A stretch of 64,000 nucleotides of DNA from Trichostrongylus colubriformis. Taxonomy: Eukaryota; Nematoda; Chromadorea; Rhabditida; Trichostrongylidae. Position 1 is the stretch's first letter. Each line of letters starts with the position of its first letter. The notes beneath the pieces were generated by a model, which was not told the origin of the DNA, ran no database searches, and saw nothing but the letters and a program-made list of their open reading frames with translations. This document shows positions 1-34,559 of the stretch, one piece after another. The translations under genes were made by a program, and so were the position numbers. The stretch spans positions 1,229,725-1,293,724 of the forward strand of contig OZ022260.1 of NCBI GenBank assembly GCA_963978905.1. Direction: 5' to 3'.

Positions 1-650
1 TTCTATGATTTAATTTAGCGCTACTTTTCAAGTAAGTCGCACCTTTACACTATAAAAATGAGTTCGAAGTACTGGAGAAAGTCACCCCGCAGACTCCACA
101 CGATCCGTACAAGCTGCACGAAGTTGTCGATCAGATCCTTATCTCAGATTGCGAGGCAGTAGTCACATTTCATTCACTGGTTTCATTTATTTTTTAACAG
201 GGTCGTTTTCTTCACTACTTGTCAAGTAGTGAAGCTGAAGCACTCGAGAGCTCTTGTGGTGTTGATCACTGAACGAGATGGTTTCCAAAAGCTCGTGGTT
301 TTTTTTATCGTAAATCTCGTCTATACAGCTATCCGAGACATTTCTTTTAAAATTGTATATTAATTTTTAAGCAGCAACCATACCACGTATTGTAAGACTT
401 GTTTTTTACGTCTTGGTTTCATTATGTTTATTTTTTATTTCATGGATGTTGAGGCCATTCGCGCTGCGGGCCTGATAAGCCTTCTTGAATGGGGAAGAAG
501 CTTCGGATACTTCTTTGAATAAAGAAATGAAGAAACTGTTCTGCATCACGTTAGAAGTGATTCATTCAGCCTGAAGCTCTTTCTCCCCACGCCGATCTTG
601 TTCTTCCCCCAATGCCCATAGCATTATGTAATTTTGTGACTTAAAATAGG
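1..650. other. AT-rich non-coding start of window
   Basis: I see no supported gene here. The missing 5' exon or exons of the PQ-loop gene that follows may lie in this stretch or before the window. No convincing ATG exon with a compatible donor was found. Confidence 0.5.
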
Positions 651-653
651 CTA

Positions 654-18059
<17,406 letters not shown>

Positions 18060-18698
18060 TTGCGCCATCGAAGAGCAGAACTATGTAGTGCCATAAGATT
18101 TCGCTCCTTCTTTGCGGCGCCAATGCGCGACGTGCTTGGATCGAGCGGCCCGCTCGACAAATGAGTTCGTCGTCATACTATTGTCTTGTTGTAATACTTT
18201 GTTGTTCCTCTGTTTTTGCTGATCTGAACTAGTCGTGATTCCTCGTCGATCAACCCCTACTTATGATCTGATCGTGTTCGAAGAAAGCGTAGTCGAAAGG
18301 GTCCACATCAGGGTTGAGCAGAGTTCCTTCCGCTTTCCGCACCTCAGTTGAGACCAACTGAATTCTGCTTTTTAAGCGAAATTCTGCCGGCATTTTCTTA
18401 ATCATTGAAATTTTTTCGATTGTGGAATTCTGAGGCTATTCCTGGACAACTCCGCTGCTCGTAGGAAGTGATTTTACGTAAGTGGCATGTCTGAACATAT
18501 TGCCAATGGATTTTTTCTTGAGACATTCTGAATTTCCGGAATTTAACATTTTTCCGCGAAAAAAAATGTTGAGCAAACTTCTTGGAATGCTTTATGCAAA
18601 AGATAACGTCACGAATTTTTGTGGCTGGCATGGTTCATTCTCATAGTGGGGACGCAAGTGGCGCTTCTCACCCCCATTGAGCTACTTTGGCCCCGTGC

Positions 18699-18730
18699 CA
18701 CTGGATAGAGCCCGCCAGTCCTAGCCTGGG
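18699..18730 (+). repeat. 32-bp direct repeat, copy 1
   Basis: Starts CACTGGATAGAGCCCGCC and is identical to 20736-20767. The sequence outside the 32 bp differs. Confidence 0.8.
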
Positions 18731-19110
18731 TGACTGGGAAATCATGTGAGGGAAAGTGGCAAAATTTCTTTTTTCCTTACGATTGCCCCCTCCCCCCCCC
18801 CCCCGCCTTTACATCTGTTCCAGTTTCGTGCTCTTAAATTCCCGGATACAATCCGCCACTCATTCCTGAAGTGGATCCATCAATAAGTATATGTGTGTGT
18901 CTATAAGAATTCCTTATATGATGCTTTAATGTTATTGATGTTTATATCTTTGTATATTGTTCTTGTTTTGGCAGCTTGGTGATTGGGTTGCATTAAGCCT
19001 TTCGTTCGTATTGGTTGTGACCATATGTAACCATAGTTTTAATTCATTATACCCTACTATACTGATAGTTAACTTTCAGAGCAGTTAGCTCTTCAGCTGA
19101 CCACTCCGTT

Positions 19111-19186
19111 AGGCCGCTTCCATACTTTGCGCACCGACGCCGGCACGCGCGTGACGGCGTCGGTGCGCAAAGTATGGAAGCGGCCT
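19111..19186. repeat. GC-rich near-perfect palindrome
   Basis: The 32-nt arms 19111-19142 and 19155-19186 are exact complements. The 12-nt loop contains CACGCGCGTG, itself a palindrome, so almost the whole 76 nt can form one stem. It resembles a foldback MITE or a cruciform-forming site. Confidence 0.85.
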
Positions 19187-20735
19187 TACCCCTCCGGTTA
19201 CCCAAGTTCCCGCGTCATCGGTGTCCTTGGCGTCCGTGGGGATTCTGGGTAATGGGCATTTCATTCTTGTCCGCTTAGTGCGTAGTGAACTCTCTGTGAT
19301 ACGTACTACTGTTGAATTTAGCTGTGTGGAACCGTCTCCCACCATTCCGCCGTACAGCCACGGCTACTTCAGAATGAACTTGTAATTGGACGGGCGGGAG
19401 TTTTCAAAAAAAAAAATTTAGCTGTCAGTCTGAACGGTCATGTCATGGGAGGCGGTCCACACTCGGGAACGTTACTCTTTAACAAGTTGATCTATGAAGT
19501 AGCTTGATATTCATTTTGCAACAACGCACATTGATTCATTGCATGGGAATGAAGTCTTCATACTAACTGTATGAAAGCATGATTTGAATGCTCTCTGAGC
19601 ATTAATTACTTTGTTGGAATTAATTTTGGAATCATTTTTTATAAGGCAAGATATGACTGTGATCGTCTCAAGGCTCTGTCATTTCCCTGATGCATACCAC
19701 ATCTCGTGTGGGGACATCGCCAGTGACATATGTGACCAATTACGTGAGTGTGTGGCCGTTGCGCAGCCGGTCCTAACCCTCCCAACTGAAAACTTCCCTT
19801 TTTATTGGAAGGTTGAAGGAAGTTTCAACAAACATCAGCGGTGACATACTTGTCTGGTAGCGTAGAAAAGCAGCTGTGAATTTATTGAAGAGGTTGACTC
19901 GGTTGCAGTGTTATATTACTCATTCTCAGCAGAGCTGTGACCCATGAAGACAGCTTTTCGCCAATGGCTCATGGCCGAACAGCTGTGTTGCGAGTTCTCA
20001 GATGCAGTGTATTAGGAGTTCATAAATAAGGAAAAGATCATTTAGTGCCGCGAAAGGCTTACAAAAGGATCGATTCAGGAAATTCGAGTGATAGGCTGCG
20101 ATGGAAGAGGAGGGTGACTGTGTAACTGTGTGGTGAATGGCGGAAGTATGGGTAAAAAGTCACAAAAATGACGTCAATTTCCATATGAAAGGCACGATTG
20201 CAAATAGAAATTGAGTGTGGCGTTGCGGTTCAGCAAGAGCGAATATCAAAGTGCCGACGTTTTCGCGTGTTGAGGAGATTTTGTATCCGGGTAAATTTTG
20301 TAGTCGGGTCACGTGAGATAATTTGTAGCTGTAGCAACGAGTAATCAAGATTCTGTAAACTGAAGGCGGTTGATTAGGAAATGCTAGTGTATAGCTGAAT
20401 ATCTAGTATTTGGAAGATTTTCTGAACCCGTAGACTTTTCTTTTACACATTGGTGCATGCTTCGTGTATCCCATAAATGGGGATGATGTGGAGTCTTCCT
20501 CTGCTTGGGGTCATATAATCGACTAGTGTGGGGTGGGCCAGTCACAGTACTCCATTTTTTGGTGAAGGTTGTGTAAGGAAGAATATGAGATAAGGGCGTT
20601 ATGTTCCTTGTAGGGGGGGGGGGGTGCAACATGTTTCTACGTAGCTGACAGGTCAGAAAAATGCTCCCTGCATGACTGGCCTGTCAAGAACTTGTTCCTT
20701 GCACATCTCTGCCTGACCGTCGCTCTGGTTATTGA

Positions 20736-20767
20736 CACTGGATAGAGCCCGCCAGTCCTAGCCTGGG
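20736..20767 (+). repeat. 32-bp direct repeat, copy 2
   Basis: Identical to 18699-18730. It lies about 120 bp upstream of the cdk-7 start codon. Confidence 0.8.
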
Positions 20768-20869
20768 TCGGTCATGTAGAATCATGTTGGTATCACTGAC
20801 GCCACCCCCGAGGTACCTGACGCCGGCTTTGAAGCAGCAATCAGGTTCGTTCTTTTTTGAGATTTTAAA

Positions 20870-20886
20870 ATTGTTTTAGGGCAGGT
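20870..20886 (+). promoter_or_regulatory. Candidate trans-splice acceptor before cdk-7
   Basis: TTGTTTTAG ends at about 20879 and GGGCAG at 20884, only 2-7 nt before the ATG at 20887. A pyrimidine-rich AG this close to the start is typical of nematode spliced-leader addition. The leader donor itself is not in the window. Confidence 0.4.
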
Positions 20887-27465
<6,579 letters not shown>

Positions 27466-27795
27466 GTATGCCTTTGTATTAACGCACGTGGAACGATGTA
27501 AGAACTCGTTCGTGGAAAACGAAGAGCCCATACTGATTGTACTTGAGTGAGCATTTACGCGAATAGTGACGGGCGGCAAGTATCCGAGGCCTCAATTAAG
27601 ATTGCTTATACATTGCGACGTGATCGTACAACATTTCTTTGGCAGATGCGCTTGCGTCGCAGTTTCAGTATGCAGCTTTATAATAATTTCTACGGTATGA
27701 CGAGGAGTAATGACGCTCGAAGATTCACAGCTTTATCTGCTAAAAAAGTTAAAGTAGTCAGTAATCGACGTCAAGATGCTAGCAATGCTTGGTAG
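27466..27795 (+). other. cdk-7: Unresolved C-terminal exon region of cdk-7
   Basis: Exon 9 ends in phase 2. The nearest acceptor (AATAG before 27561) leads in phase to SDGRQVSEASIK.. up to a stop at 27795. A different frame of the same DNA reads TGGKYPRPQL, closer to the Pro-rich C-terminus of CDK7, but no AG in the right phase opens it. A later acceptor (GGCAAG) would give only a few residues and a stop. I cannot choose among these. Confidence 0.35.
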
Positions 27796-28029
27796 AATGA
27801 CTGCGATGAGTGAGATCAGTTTATGATAGGGAGACTGTCACCTTATGAATTCCAAACGGCATGTTGTCGCTTGATGGGGTTGTGGAGGTGTGCAAAGTCA
27901 AGATATACCAACTGTGGCTGAGAGAATGTGCATAGGTGTGTGTGGATGGGCCGTGGAACCACATGTGGTCGTTGGTATCTGTTAGCGTTCGACCTTGACC
28001 AAACCCATCACGAACAAGATGTGAATAAT

Positions 28030-28035
28030 AATAAA
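28030..28035 (+). other. Candidate polyadenylation signal of cdk-7
   Basis: AATAAA, within AATAATAATAAAG, is about 565 nt after the last certain exon and before the next repeat. Confidence 0.4.
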
Positions 28036-28100
28036 GTCATCCAGTGAGCTTGTAAGCGTACCTCGCAATGATCGCATTAGACGTCTGCCTTATTGGAACA

Positions 28101-28305
28101 GTCGATATTCGGGTAACTACCCAGGCTGCACCCTTTTTACGACGCTACTGTGGGCTATGGCGGGGCTATATTCTCCCCAGCTCTCGCTAGCCACGCCTTT
28201 TTAATTCTGCTGACCAATAAAGAGCTTAGGTGGGCGTGGCTAGTGGGAGTTCAGGCGAAATTAGCGGCGTGATGGCATCGTAGTGGCGTGAAAGGGTACA
28301 CCCTA
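28101..28305. repeat. MITE-like repeat, copy c
   Basis: The left part AGGCTGCACCCTTTTTACG and the right part CGTGAAAGGGTACACCC are imperfect inverses. The centre has GCTAGCCACGCC and its inverse GGGCGTGGCTAG. It is probably related to the 7564 and 22115 repeats. Confidence 0.5.
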
Positions 28306-28318
28306 CATAAACACTCAC

Positions 28319-28687
28319 GAACCACTGCTCCAAGAAGATATGCCGATTATTATGAAATGTGCTCTCAGGAACGTTCCCATCCGTTAACGTTAGCTTATTT
28401 ATAATGTGAACAGCACGTGAGTAAAATCTATGTGGAGTGTCAGCTCCTGGTTGTGCAGCAAGCTGAGTTGAACTTGAAAGCTGGCAATATTTGGCAGTGC
28501 AATTAATAACTTGATAAAAACGGTACTGACGGACGGCTAGTGGAAGTACAACAGTAGGCTGAAATTTCAGTAACGAGCCGCTGTGCTGTCTGGATGAAGA
28601 GCTACCTCTGCCGGCACGTGCGGGCGGTGGTCCACAGTTGAAACGGCGACGACTACGCGATGACGTGTCGCCTCCCCGTCTGAACAT
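28319..28687 (-). CDS. Hypothetical first exon, Arg/Ser-rich N-terminus
   Basis: An ATG at 28687 opens 123 codons starting MFRRGGDTSSRSRRRF, with no stop before a consensus donor GTGAGT at 28318. I do not recognise the protein and could not find a following exon on the - strand, where cdk-7 occupies the other strand. It could be a real gene whose introns span cdk-7, or a chance open frame that ends at a repeat. Confidence 0.25.
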
Positions 28688-31260
28688 TTAAATTTGTGAA
28701 TTTTTTACCGGCTTTATGTTCTGATGATCCTCCGTTGTTGTTTTCAATCACTGGTACTGTCTGTTGTGAGTTATGAGTTTTCTGGATAAATTTGTAAATT
28801 AACTAATAATGCAGTAGTGGAGGACGAGTGTGTTTTCCCAAAGGCCAAGAATCACGACCACCTCATTCGTGTAATCTTGCGCGATATCTGAGTTCATGGC
28901 ACATGCTGTTGCCAATCTAACAAAACAACCGATATAGTTATTCATTTGGACTTTGTCTATATACATATCTATGGACAGTGCTGGATTGGTTTAGGTGAGA
29001 ATTTGCACTTTGGTCTTGTTTTTTACAACGTCTCCAAGTTTTCGATTACCATCGAAGTGTACTCGTGAAATTTTGCATTTCATCTCGTCGCTGGAACTTC
29101 CTGAAAGCAAATGCAATAAGTAAAGTGGATGAGCATCACATGAAGGCAAGCAGGGCAGCATTCGGCTCTGAATCAGATTGACGCTATGGTATCATGGGGT
29201 AATTTAGTCAGTTGTTGAATGTGAAAGTAGAATTTCTCAGCATTGTCTCACTGGAGAAATGGGGTCAAAATGGTAAAAGCTCGAGAAGTCGGGCCCTTTC
29301 ATTGTCGATTGTTGCGGGCGAGCTAATGATCAGAGGCGGGGCGGCGGGGGTTCGGACGAGTTGTTCTTCGACACAAGGCGGCCACTGTATAACCATGACA
29401 AAGACACCGGTAGGGGTTAATATGGCAGATTGTGGGATCCGAAAGTAGAGGTGCCCAGCAATATAAGAGTAGAGAAAGATTTGAAACTGTGAAAAAACCA
29501 AGGAATAGTAACCCGAAAATCCCCCTTCCCTCTCGCGTCCCTTTTCTTTAGCTGGGGTGGACTGCATACAGGCCAGAGGTTGAATCAGCCGGCCACGATC
29601 GTTTTCCCGCCCCTCCCCGGCGGCTCGCCCGGCCGCAGGACCGTGGGACGACATGCCGTGCTGCGTGGTCGTCATAAGTCGCCACATATGACCTCTTCTG
29701 AAGTAGGAGATTTGTTTACAGAGAACATGTACTCCCAAATCTCAATTTTCCCTCACTTCTACTGGTGCCTTTAAGCTGAGCTGAAAGAACGTTATTAGCG
29801 TAGGTTCGATTGAGCGCCATGATATGGCGTCGTGGCGGTGCAAAAATGGCGCAACCTATGTAGCTGTCCGAGAATCTACTGCCCCAAGAAGGTAGATCGA
29901 CCAACCTTGGGAACGGAGAGTGGGACTGTTTACGTAACGTTCTGTCCCTACAGTGCGTCTCCGACCGCGGCGGACGACGGGGTGGGCATTGCTCGGGGGC
30001 CCCGCCCACCCGGCCGAGACTTTGTGGTACTGTATCTTAGCCGAACTCATTTTTTTTTGCGTGAAACACTGCATGCGGCCCACATTAGGCAAATACAACG
30101 TAAATATATGGGTAGCAGAAAAAACTCGTTTTTCCGTGGACGATTTCTTTGAAGGCCTCCTTAAGACGCGGGATACGCCAGGCACCGTCTACTTGGTCGG
30201 TGTTAATTGACCATGATCATACTAGTCTTGATCGGAAATTATCCCTTGTGGTGCCTTTAGTCCTGTTCGTTTGCAACACATGCGATCTCCAAAATCATGG
30301 AGGCATTTTCGTGTGTCTATTTCATAGTATGACGTTCAAGGGTAAGTCTGTGACCTTTGTTTCAGTCAAGGAGCTTTACGAGATGGATGCTGCTTGCCTG
30401 GTGGATTGACAGGTTCTTAGTGCGATGCGCGACGCTTTTTATGCTCCGCGCTGTCTCCTCGATCATGTCGACATCTGTTGAAAAGGCCCATGAAAGCGAA
30501 CCCTTTCTGGTAATGTGTTAAATCTCTATTTGATTTCGCGACCATGGATGAATTTGTAGGCGTGGACCACCGATTGCCAGATGGAAAACCAGAAAACCAA
30601 CCATATTAGTTTTGCTGAGTCGCACCCGGTGCAATATGAATCGGGGGGGGGGGGGACAGTTCGGCACCCGCGAGATTTCCTTATGATCAGGGAGACAAGA
30701 GAGTAAAAAATATCCTATTTATTTCTCGGATCTTGGTGGAGTGAAAAACCATAATCAGAGAATACCTCTTTAACTCTGCCCAGTGTTGGTCCTTCGACTT
30801 TGAAGGCTGTTGAAGGATCAAGTGGGCGTCATCACATTTCATCCCCCGCTACAATGTTGTCCGTTTACAGTTGTGGAAAAGTACTGTCTAGATGAAACAG
30901 AGAAATCGACCGGCCTAAGTGCGTCCGAATCTCTGATATGCGCCTGATTTTTTCGCCGCTGTGCTCCCGTACGGCAGTACATCATTAGTCATTACTATTC
31001 GACTCAAATTTGAAATCCTTTCAAGTGGAAGCTGCGATCATTGAAAATAACTTACTATGAGGATGTGTCGTGAAAACTGATTTGTCTTGTGCGTGTACTC
31101 GTCGCGTATGGAACTTTTGTCGAATCACCCTAAAATTCATGTGAAATAATGGGTAGTCGAAAAAGTCTTCTCGTATTTTCAAATACCGCTTTTTCCCTCC
31201 AAACTGCTTTCCAGCAATCTCTTCTGTAGTACAAGTCCACACGCATCTATAGGTATTATT
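28688..31260. other. Stretch without a recognised gene
   Basis: It holds a reversed MITE-like copy (29790-29910), a GC-rich segment at 29590-30020 with many short inverted repeats, and a G run near 30641. No exon chain could be built. Confidence 0.4.
29790..29910 (-). repeat. Dispersed MITE-like repeat, copy d (reversed)
   Basis: On the - strand it gives GGTTGGTCGATCTACCTTCT, then GGGGCAGTAGATTCTC and AGGTTGCGCCATTTTTGCACC. This matches the start of copies a and b. Confidence 0.5.
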
Positions 31261-31266
31261 GTCTTC

Positions 31267-31690
31267 CATCTCCCGGATAACCTTTTTCGGCAAAATAAAC
31301 ATATCACAGGTCAATGTCATCTTCATTATCAAAAATTTTTCTTTGACTGGCGTTGGACAGGGAAAGGAAAAGCTGATGATCCGATGGAGCAAGATCAGGG
31401 CTATAAGGTGGATGGGGCAGCAATTTTTATCCCAGCTCGAGAATTTTTTGGCGAGGCCATTTTTTTGGCAAGTCTCCCCACATATAGAAAAAGTGACTCG
31501 CCAAGAAATTCTCGAGCTTGGATAAAAATTGCTGCCTCATCCACCTATAGCCCTGATCTTGCTCCATCGGACTACCATCTCTTCCTTTCCCTATCTAACG
31601 CCATTCAAAGAAAAATTTTTGTATTGAAAATGAGATTGACCTTTGAAATGTTCATTTTGCCGAAAGAGGTTATCCGGGACTTTTTCGACT
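31267..31690. mobile_element. Head-to-head palindrome of mariner transposase fragments
   Basis: The arms 31267-31457 and 31497-31685 are diverged inverted copies of about 190 bp around a spacer of about 40 bp. Each encodes the same transposase stretch. The right arm on + reads [20 protein letters not shown] then KMRLTFEMFILPKEVI. The left arm on - reads KMTLTCDMFILPKKVI. No complete transposase remains. Confidence 0.7.
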
Positions 31691-31834
31691 ACCCATTAGA
31701 TTATTATCACTCACTATCGCGTAGTATTACATATTTCCTACTAATACTATTTCCTGCTATCACTAATTATTATTTTTTACTGCTTACATCTCACTACATA
31801 TTATGCCTACTAGTACATATTTCCTACTATTTGG

Positions 31835-32507
31835 TGTATGCAGAATAAATGGCCGAAACGTAATTGGCCATAACTTCGCTCAGACACAACTTTATTTGTC
31901 GAAATAAAAACCATTCGAATTTACAGAATTTTGCCAACGATCTGGTAAGGGAAATATATCATCACGATCAAATTCTGGATTGCGAGAATCAATAAAGTCA
32001 AGAATGGCACTTTTACCGTGCATAATTTTTCTGCCGCAGGTTTGCATCGGGAACCCGGAAAAAGTGGTAATCCGTCAGGGATAGGTCTGGGGAATAAGGG
32101 GGGTGAGGGAGAGGCTTGATGCCTAACCGCATCGTTTTTTTACTGGGTGCGCAAAACAGCGCAAAACCCCACAGTTCACAAGTCACCCGGCAGAAACTGA
32201 TCGAGACTCTCCCTCACCCCCCTTATTCCTCAGACCTATCTCTGACGAATTACCACTTTTTCCCGGTTCTCGATGCAAACCTGCGTCAGAAGGAGTTCGC
32301 CGAAACGATGCATGTTGAAAATGCCATCGTTGATTTCATTAATTTTCGCAATCCTGAATTTGATCATGATGGCATACTTTCTTTATCAGAACGTTGGCAA
32401 AATTCTGTAGATTCGAATGGTTTTTATTTCGACAAATAAAGTTGTGCCTGAGCGAAGTTATGGCGTTTTGAAAAAAGTAGTCCGTTTTGGCCATTTATTC
32501 TGCATAG
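31835..32507. mobile_element. Foldback mariner derivative bounded by TIRs
   Basis: The outer ends TATGCAGAATAAATGGCC and its inverse (about 24 bp, one mismatch) enclose two inverted arms of about 250 bp, 31868-32120 and 32202-32464. The right arm on + encodes a mariner C-terminus (SSDLSLTNYHFFPVL.. then LSERWQNSVDSNGFYF). The left arm is its inverse. The AT-rich CCTACTATTAC-like sequence on both sides (31690-31830 and 32510-32650) is itself repeated. Confidence 0.7.
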
Positions 32508-33155
32508 ACCTAATATTACTTTTTATCATTATTTTTTACTGCTTACATCTTACTACGTATTATTGCCTACTAGTACATATTTCCTACTATTACTTTTTAT
32601 CACACATTGCTGCCTACTATTACACATTTGTATTATTACTATTTATTATCAACTCACCGATTTACAATGAAGTAAATGATAGGATACACGCCACTATTGA
32701 GGATCCACATCATATTCAAGATCATATAAGTCCATATATTCAGTGGAAGGAATCTCTGAAATGTGAAATAAGGCAACTGATACAGGGCTCAGGTCGACTG
32801 CAAAAGAATTTTCATGGTTCACGCACTTATTTCGTGCATACTTAGAAGTATTTCAAGTATTAAAATTCAAATTTCTTACGTCCTTAATTCATTGGGTTTT
32901 TCCAAAATTTCTTGCCGAACATTATTCGCACAAATTTCTATTTTTAATTTTCCATTCAAAATTATTTCTGCATCGTTTGTAGAGGATGAAGTGTCGTATG
33001 TCCTAGACTGTTCTGGAAGCTTCACGCGGGGCAGTGTAAGACAGGACTGAGTGATATACCTTGGATGCGCCATGCATTTTATTCTCTCCGGAATCGTAGT
33101 GATATCTTAAGTGGGTTTGGAACATACAATGACTTGCGGTGAGCCAACTGATGTA

Positions 33156-34009
33156 TTAGGTTGGACGGGAAGTTCTGGGACACCTTGTGAGAAAAATTCA
33201 ATTTATTTTAATTTTACTCACATGTAACTTCAGTCACCAAAGTATGCACCATCGTGATCTACAATGTACTGCCAACGCTCAGGAAGATAATAGATACTTT
33301 GCCCATGGAAGTCTGGGGATTTCTGGTCGAAGAAAGTCTGGAGGTCGATTTTGAGATCATCGTCATCTTTGAGCTGCCGTCCGTCTAGGAAGTGGGTTAG
33401 AGATCGGAGTAGGTGGTAGTCAGTTGGGGCCATGTCCGAAGATTACGATGGACGGGGGAGCTTCGTCCAACTAAGGTCCTGGATCTTTTGGCACGTCAAC
33501 TTTGCCACATGTGGGCGAGCGTGGTCGTGGAGGAAGAAGTCTAGAGCCATTTTTTCGGTAATTTTTGCGGCTACGTTGTCCAATTGCCTGCAGTAGAGAT
33601 CGCCAGGGACTGCCGTGCTGAATGGTAACAGTTTCCCTTTTTTTTGAAAATTTAGAAAAAATCACATTTTTTTCTCAGTGCAAATTTTTGGAATTTTTTT
33701 CTGTTTCAATTTGAGTCGATCGAGCCATCGGGCTGCCGCCATATGAGAGACAGTACCTGGGTCCATCGACTGGTTAATTTTGTTAGTGGCCTCGCATGCT
33801 GAGGAACCGAGGCGGTGTTCGTGAATTTCGCACCTTTCGCGAAATTGCCGTAAATTCACTGCTAGTTGAAGCCGTAGAGAATATGAATGTGCTATTCAGA
33901 AGCCCTTTTCAGACGCTTCATATACCCCCCACTACCAAATGCTCCCGAAGCTTTACAGGTTTCTACAGGAAAAAACAAAAAGTGTCCCAGAACTTCCCGT
34001 CCAACCTAA
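33156..34009 (-). mobile_element. Mariner element with perfect 27-bp TIRs, defective
   Basis: The ends TTAGGTTGGACGGGAAGTTC.. (33156-33182) and the exact inverse (33983-34009) are flanked by TA on both sides. The - strand holds transposase remnants: APTDYHLLRSLTHFLDGRQ and LPERWQYIVDHDGAYF near the left end, with frameshifts further in. At 854 bp it is internally deleted. Confidence 0.85.
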
Positions 34010-34059
34010 TAGAATTCTTTGCTTAATGCTTTTCTGGACAAATTTGATACACAGAGTCA

Positions 34060-34095
34060 GGGCGTTGCATACCTAGAGTCAGGGCGTTGCATTGA
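34060..34095 (+). repeat. Short tandem duplication
   Basis: AGAGTCAGGGCGTTGCAT occurs twice in a row with a short spacer, immediately after the mariner element. Confidence 0.7.
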
Positions 34096-34559
34096 ATTTT
34101 TTTTTTGAATGAAAAATTCAACGAAATAGGAGCTTCAAACCGACCTTGGCCATGCAACTCCGCCTCTCCACGGTCTCCCCTTAAAAATTACTAAGGTGGG
34201 TGGTCCTCCAGGAGTCTTTGGAGGAAATATTCCTTTAATTCCTGTTTGACCATGCCACTACCGACCCATAGGGATGGCAGGCTTAGTTAATCTGGGCCGG
34301 CACTGACCCAGTATTTGATCCTCGGACCCTGTTAATGGGAGCGGCGCAATCTGTTATTACACCAAATCCGTCTCATTTAGTCATACTGTTAACTAGAAAA
34401 ATTTTTGAAAAAGGTGTAAGGAATGCATCGAATGTGCTAAGAATTATGGGACAACTCAACCAGTTCTACATAAATCGTAACCACTAATCGTCACCACCTT
34501 TCTCTCGGTCAGCATGCCAAACAATCATACAAATGTGCCTGTTTATTCATAATAATCAC

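Larger units (their letters stand above)
18060..20886. other. Intergenic region between the PQ-loop gene and cdk-7
   Basis: No gene is supported. It holds a 76-bp palindrome (19111-19186), two copies of a 32-bp repeat (18699-18730 and 20736-20767), a C run near 18787 and a G run near 20614. The cdk-7 promoter should lie at its right end. Confidence 0.5.
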
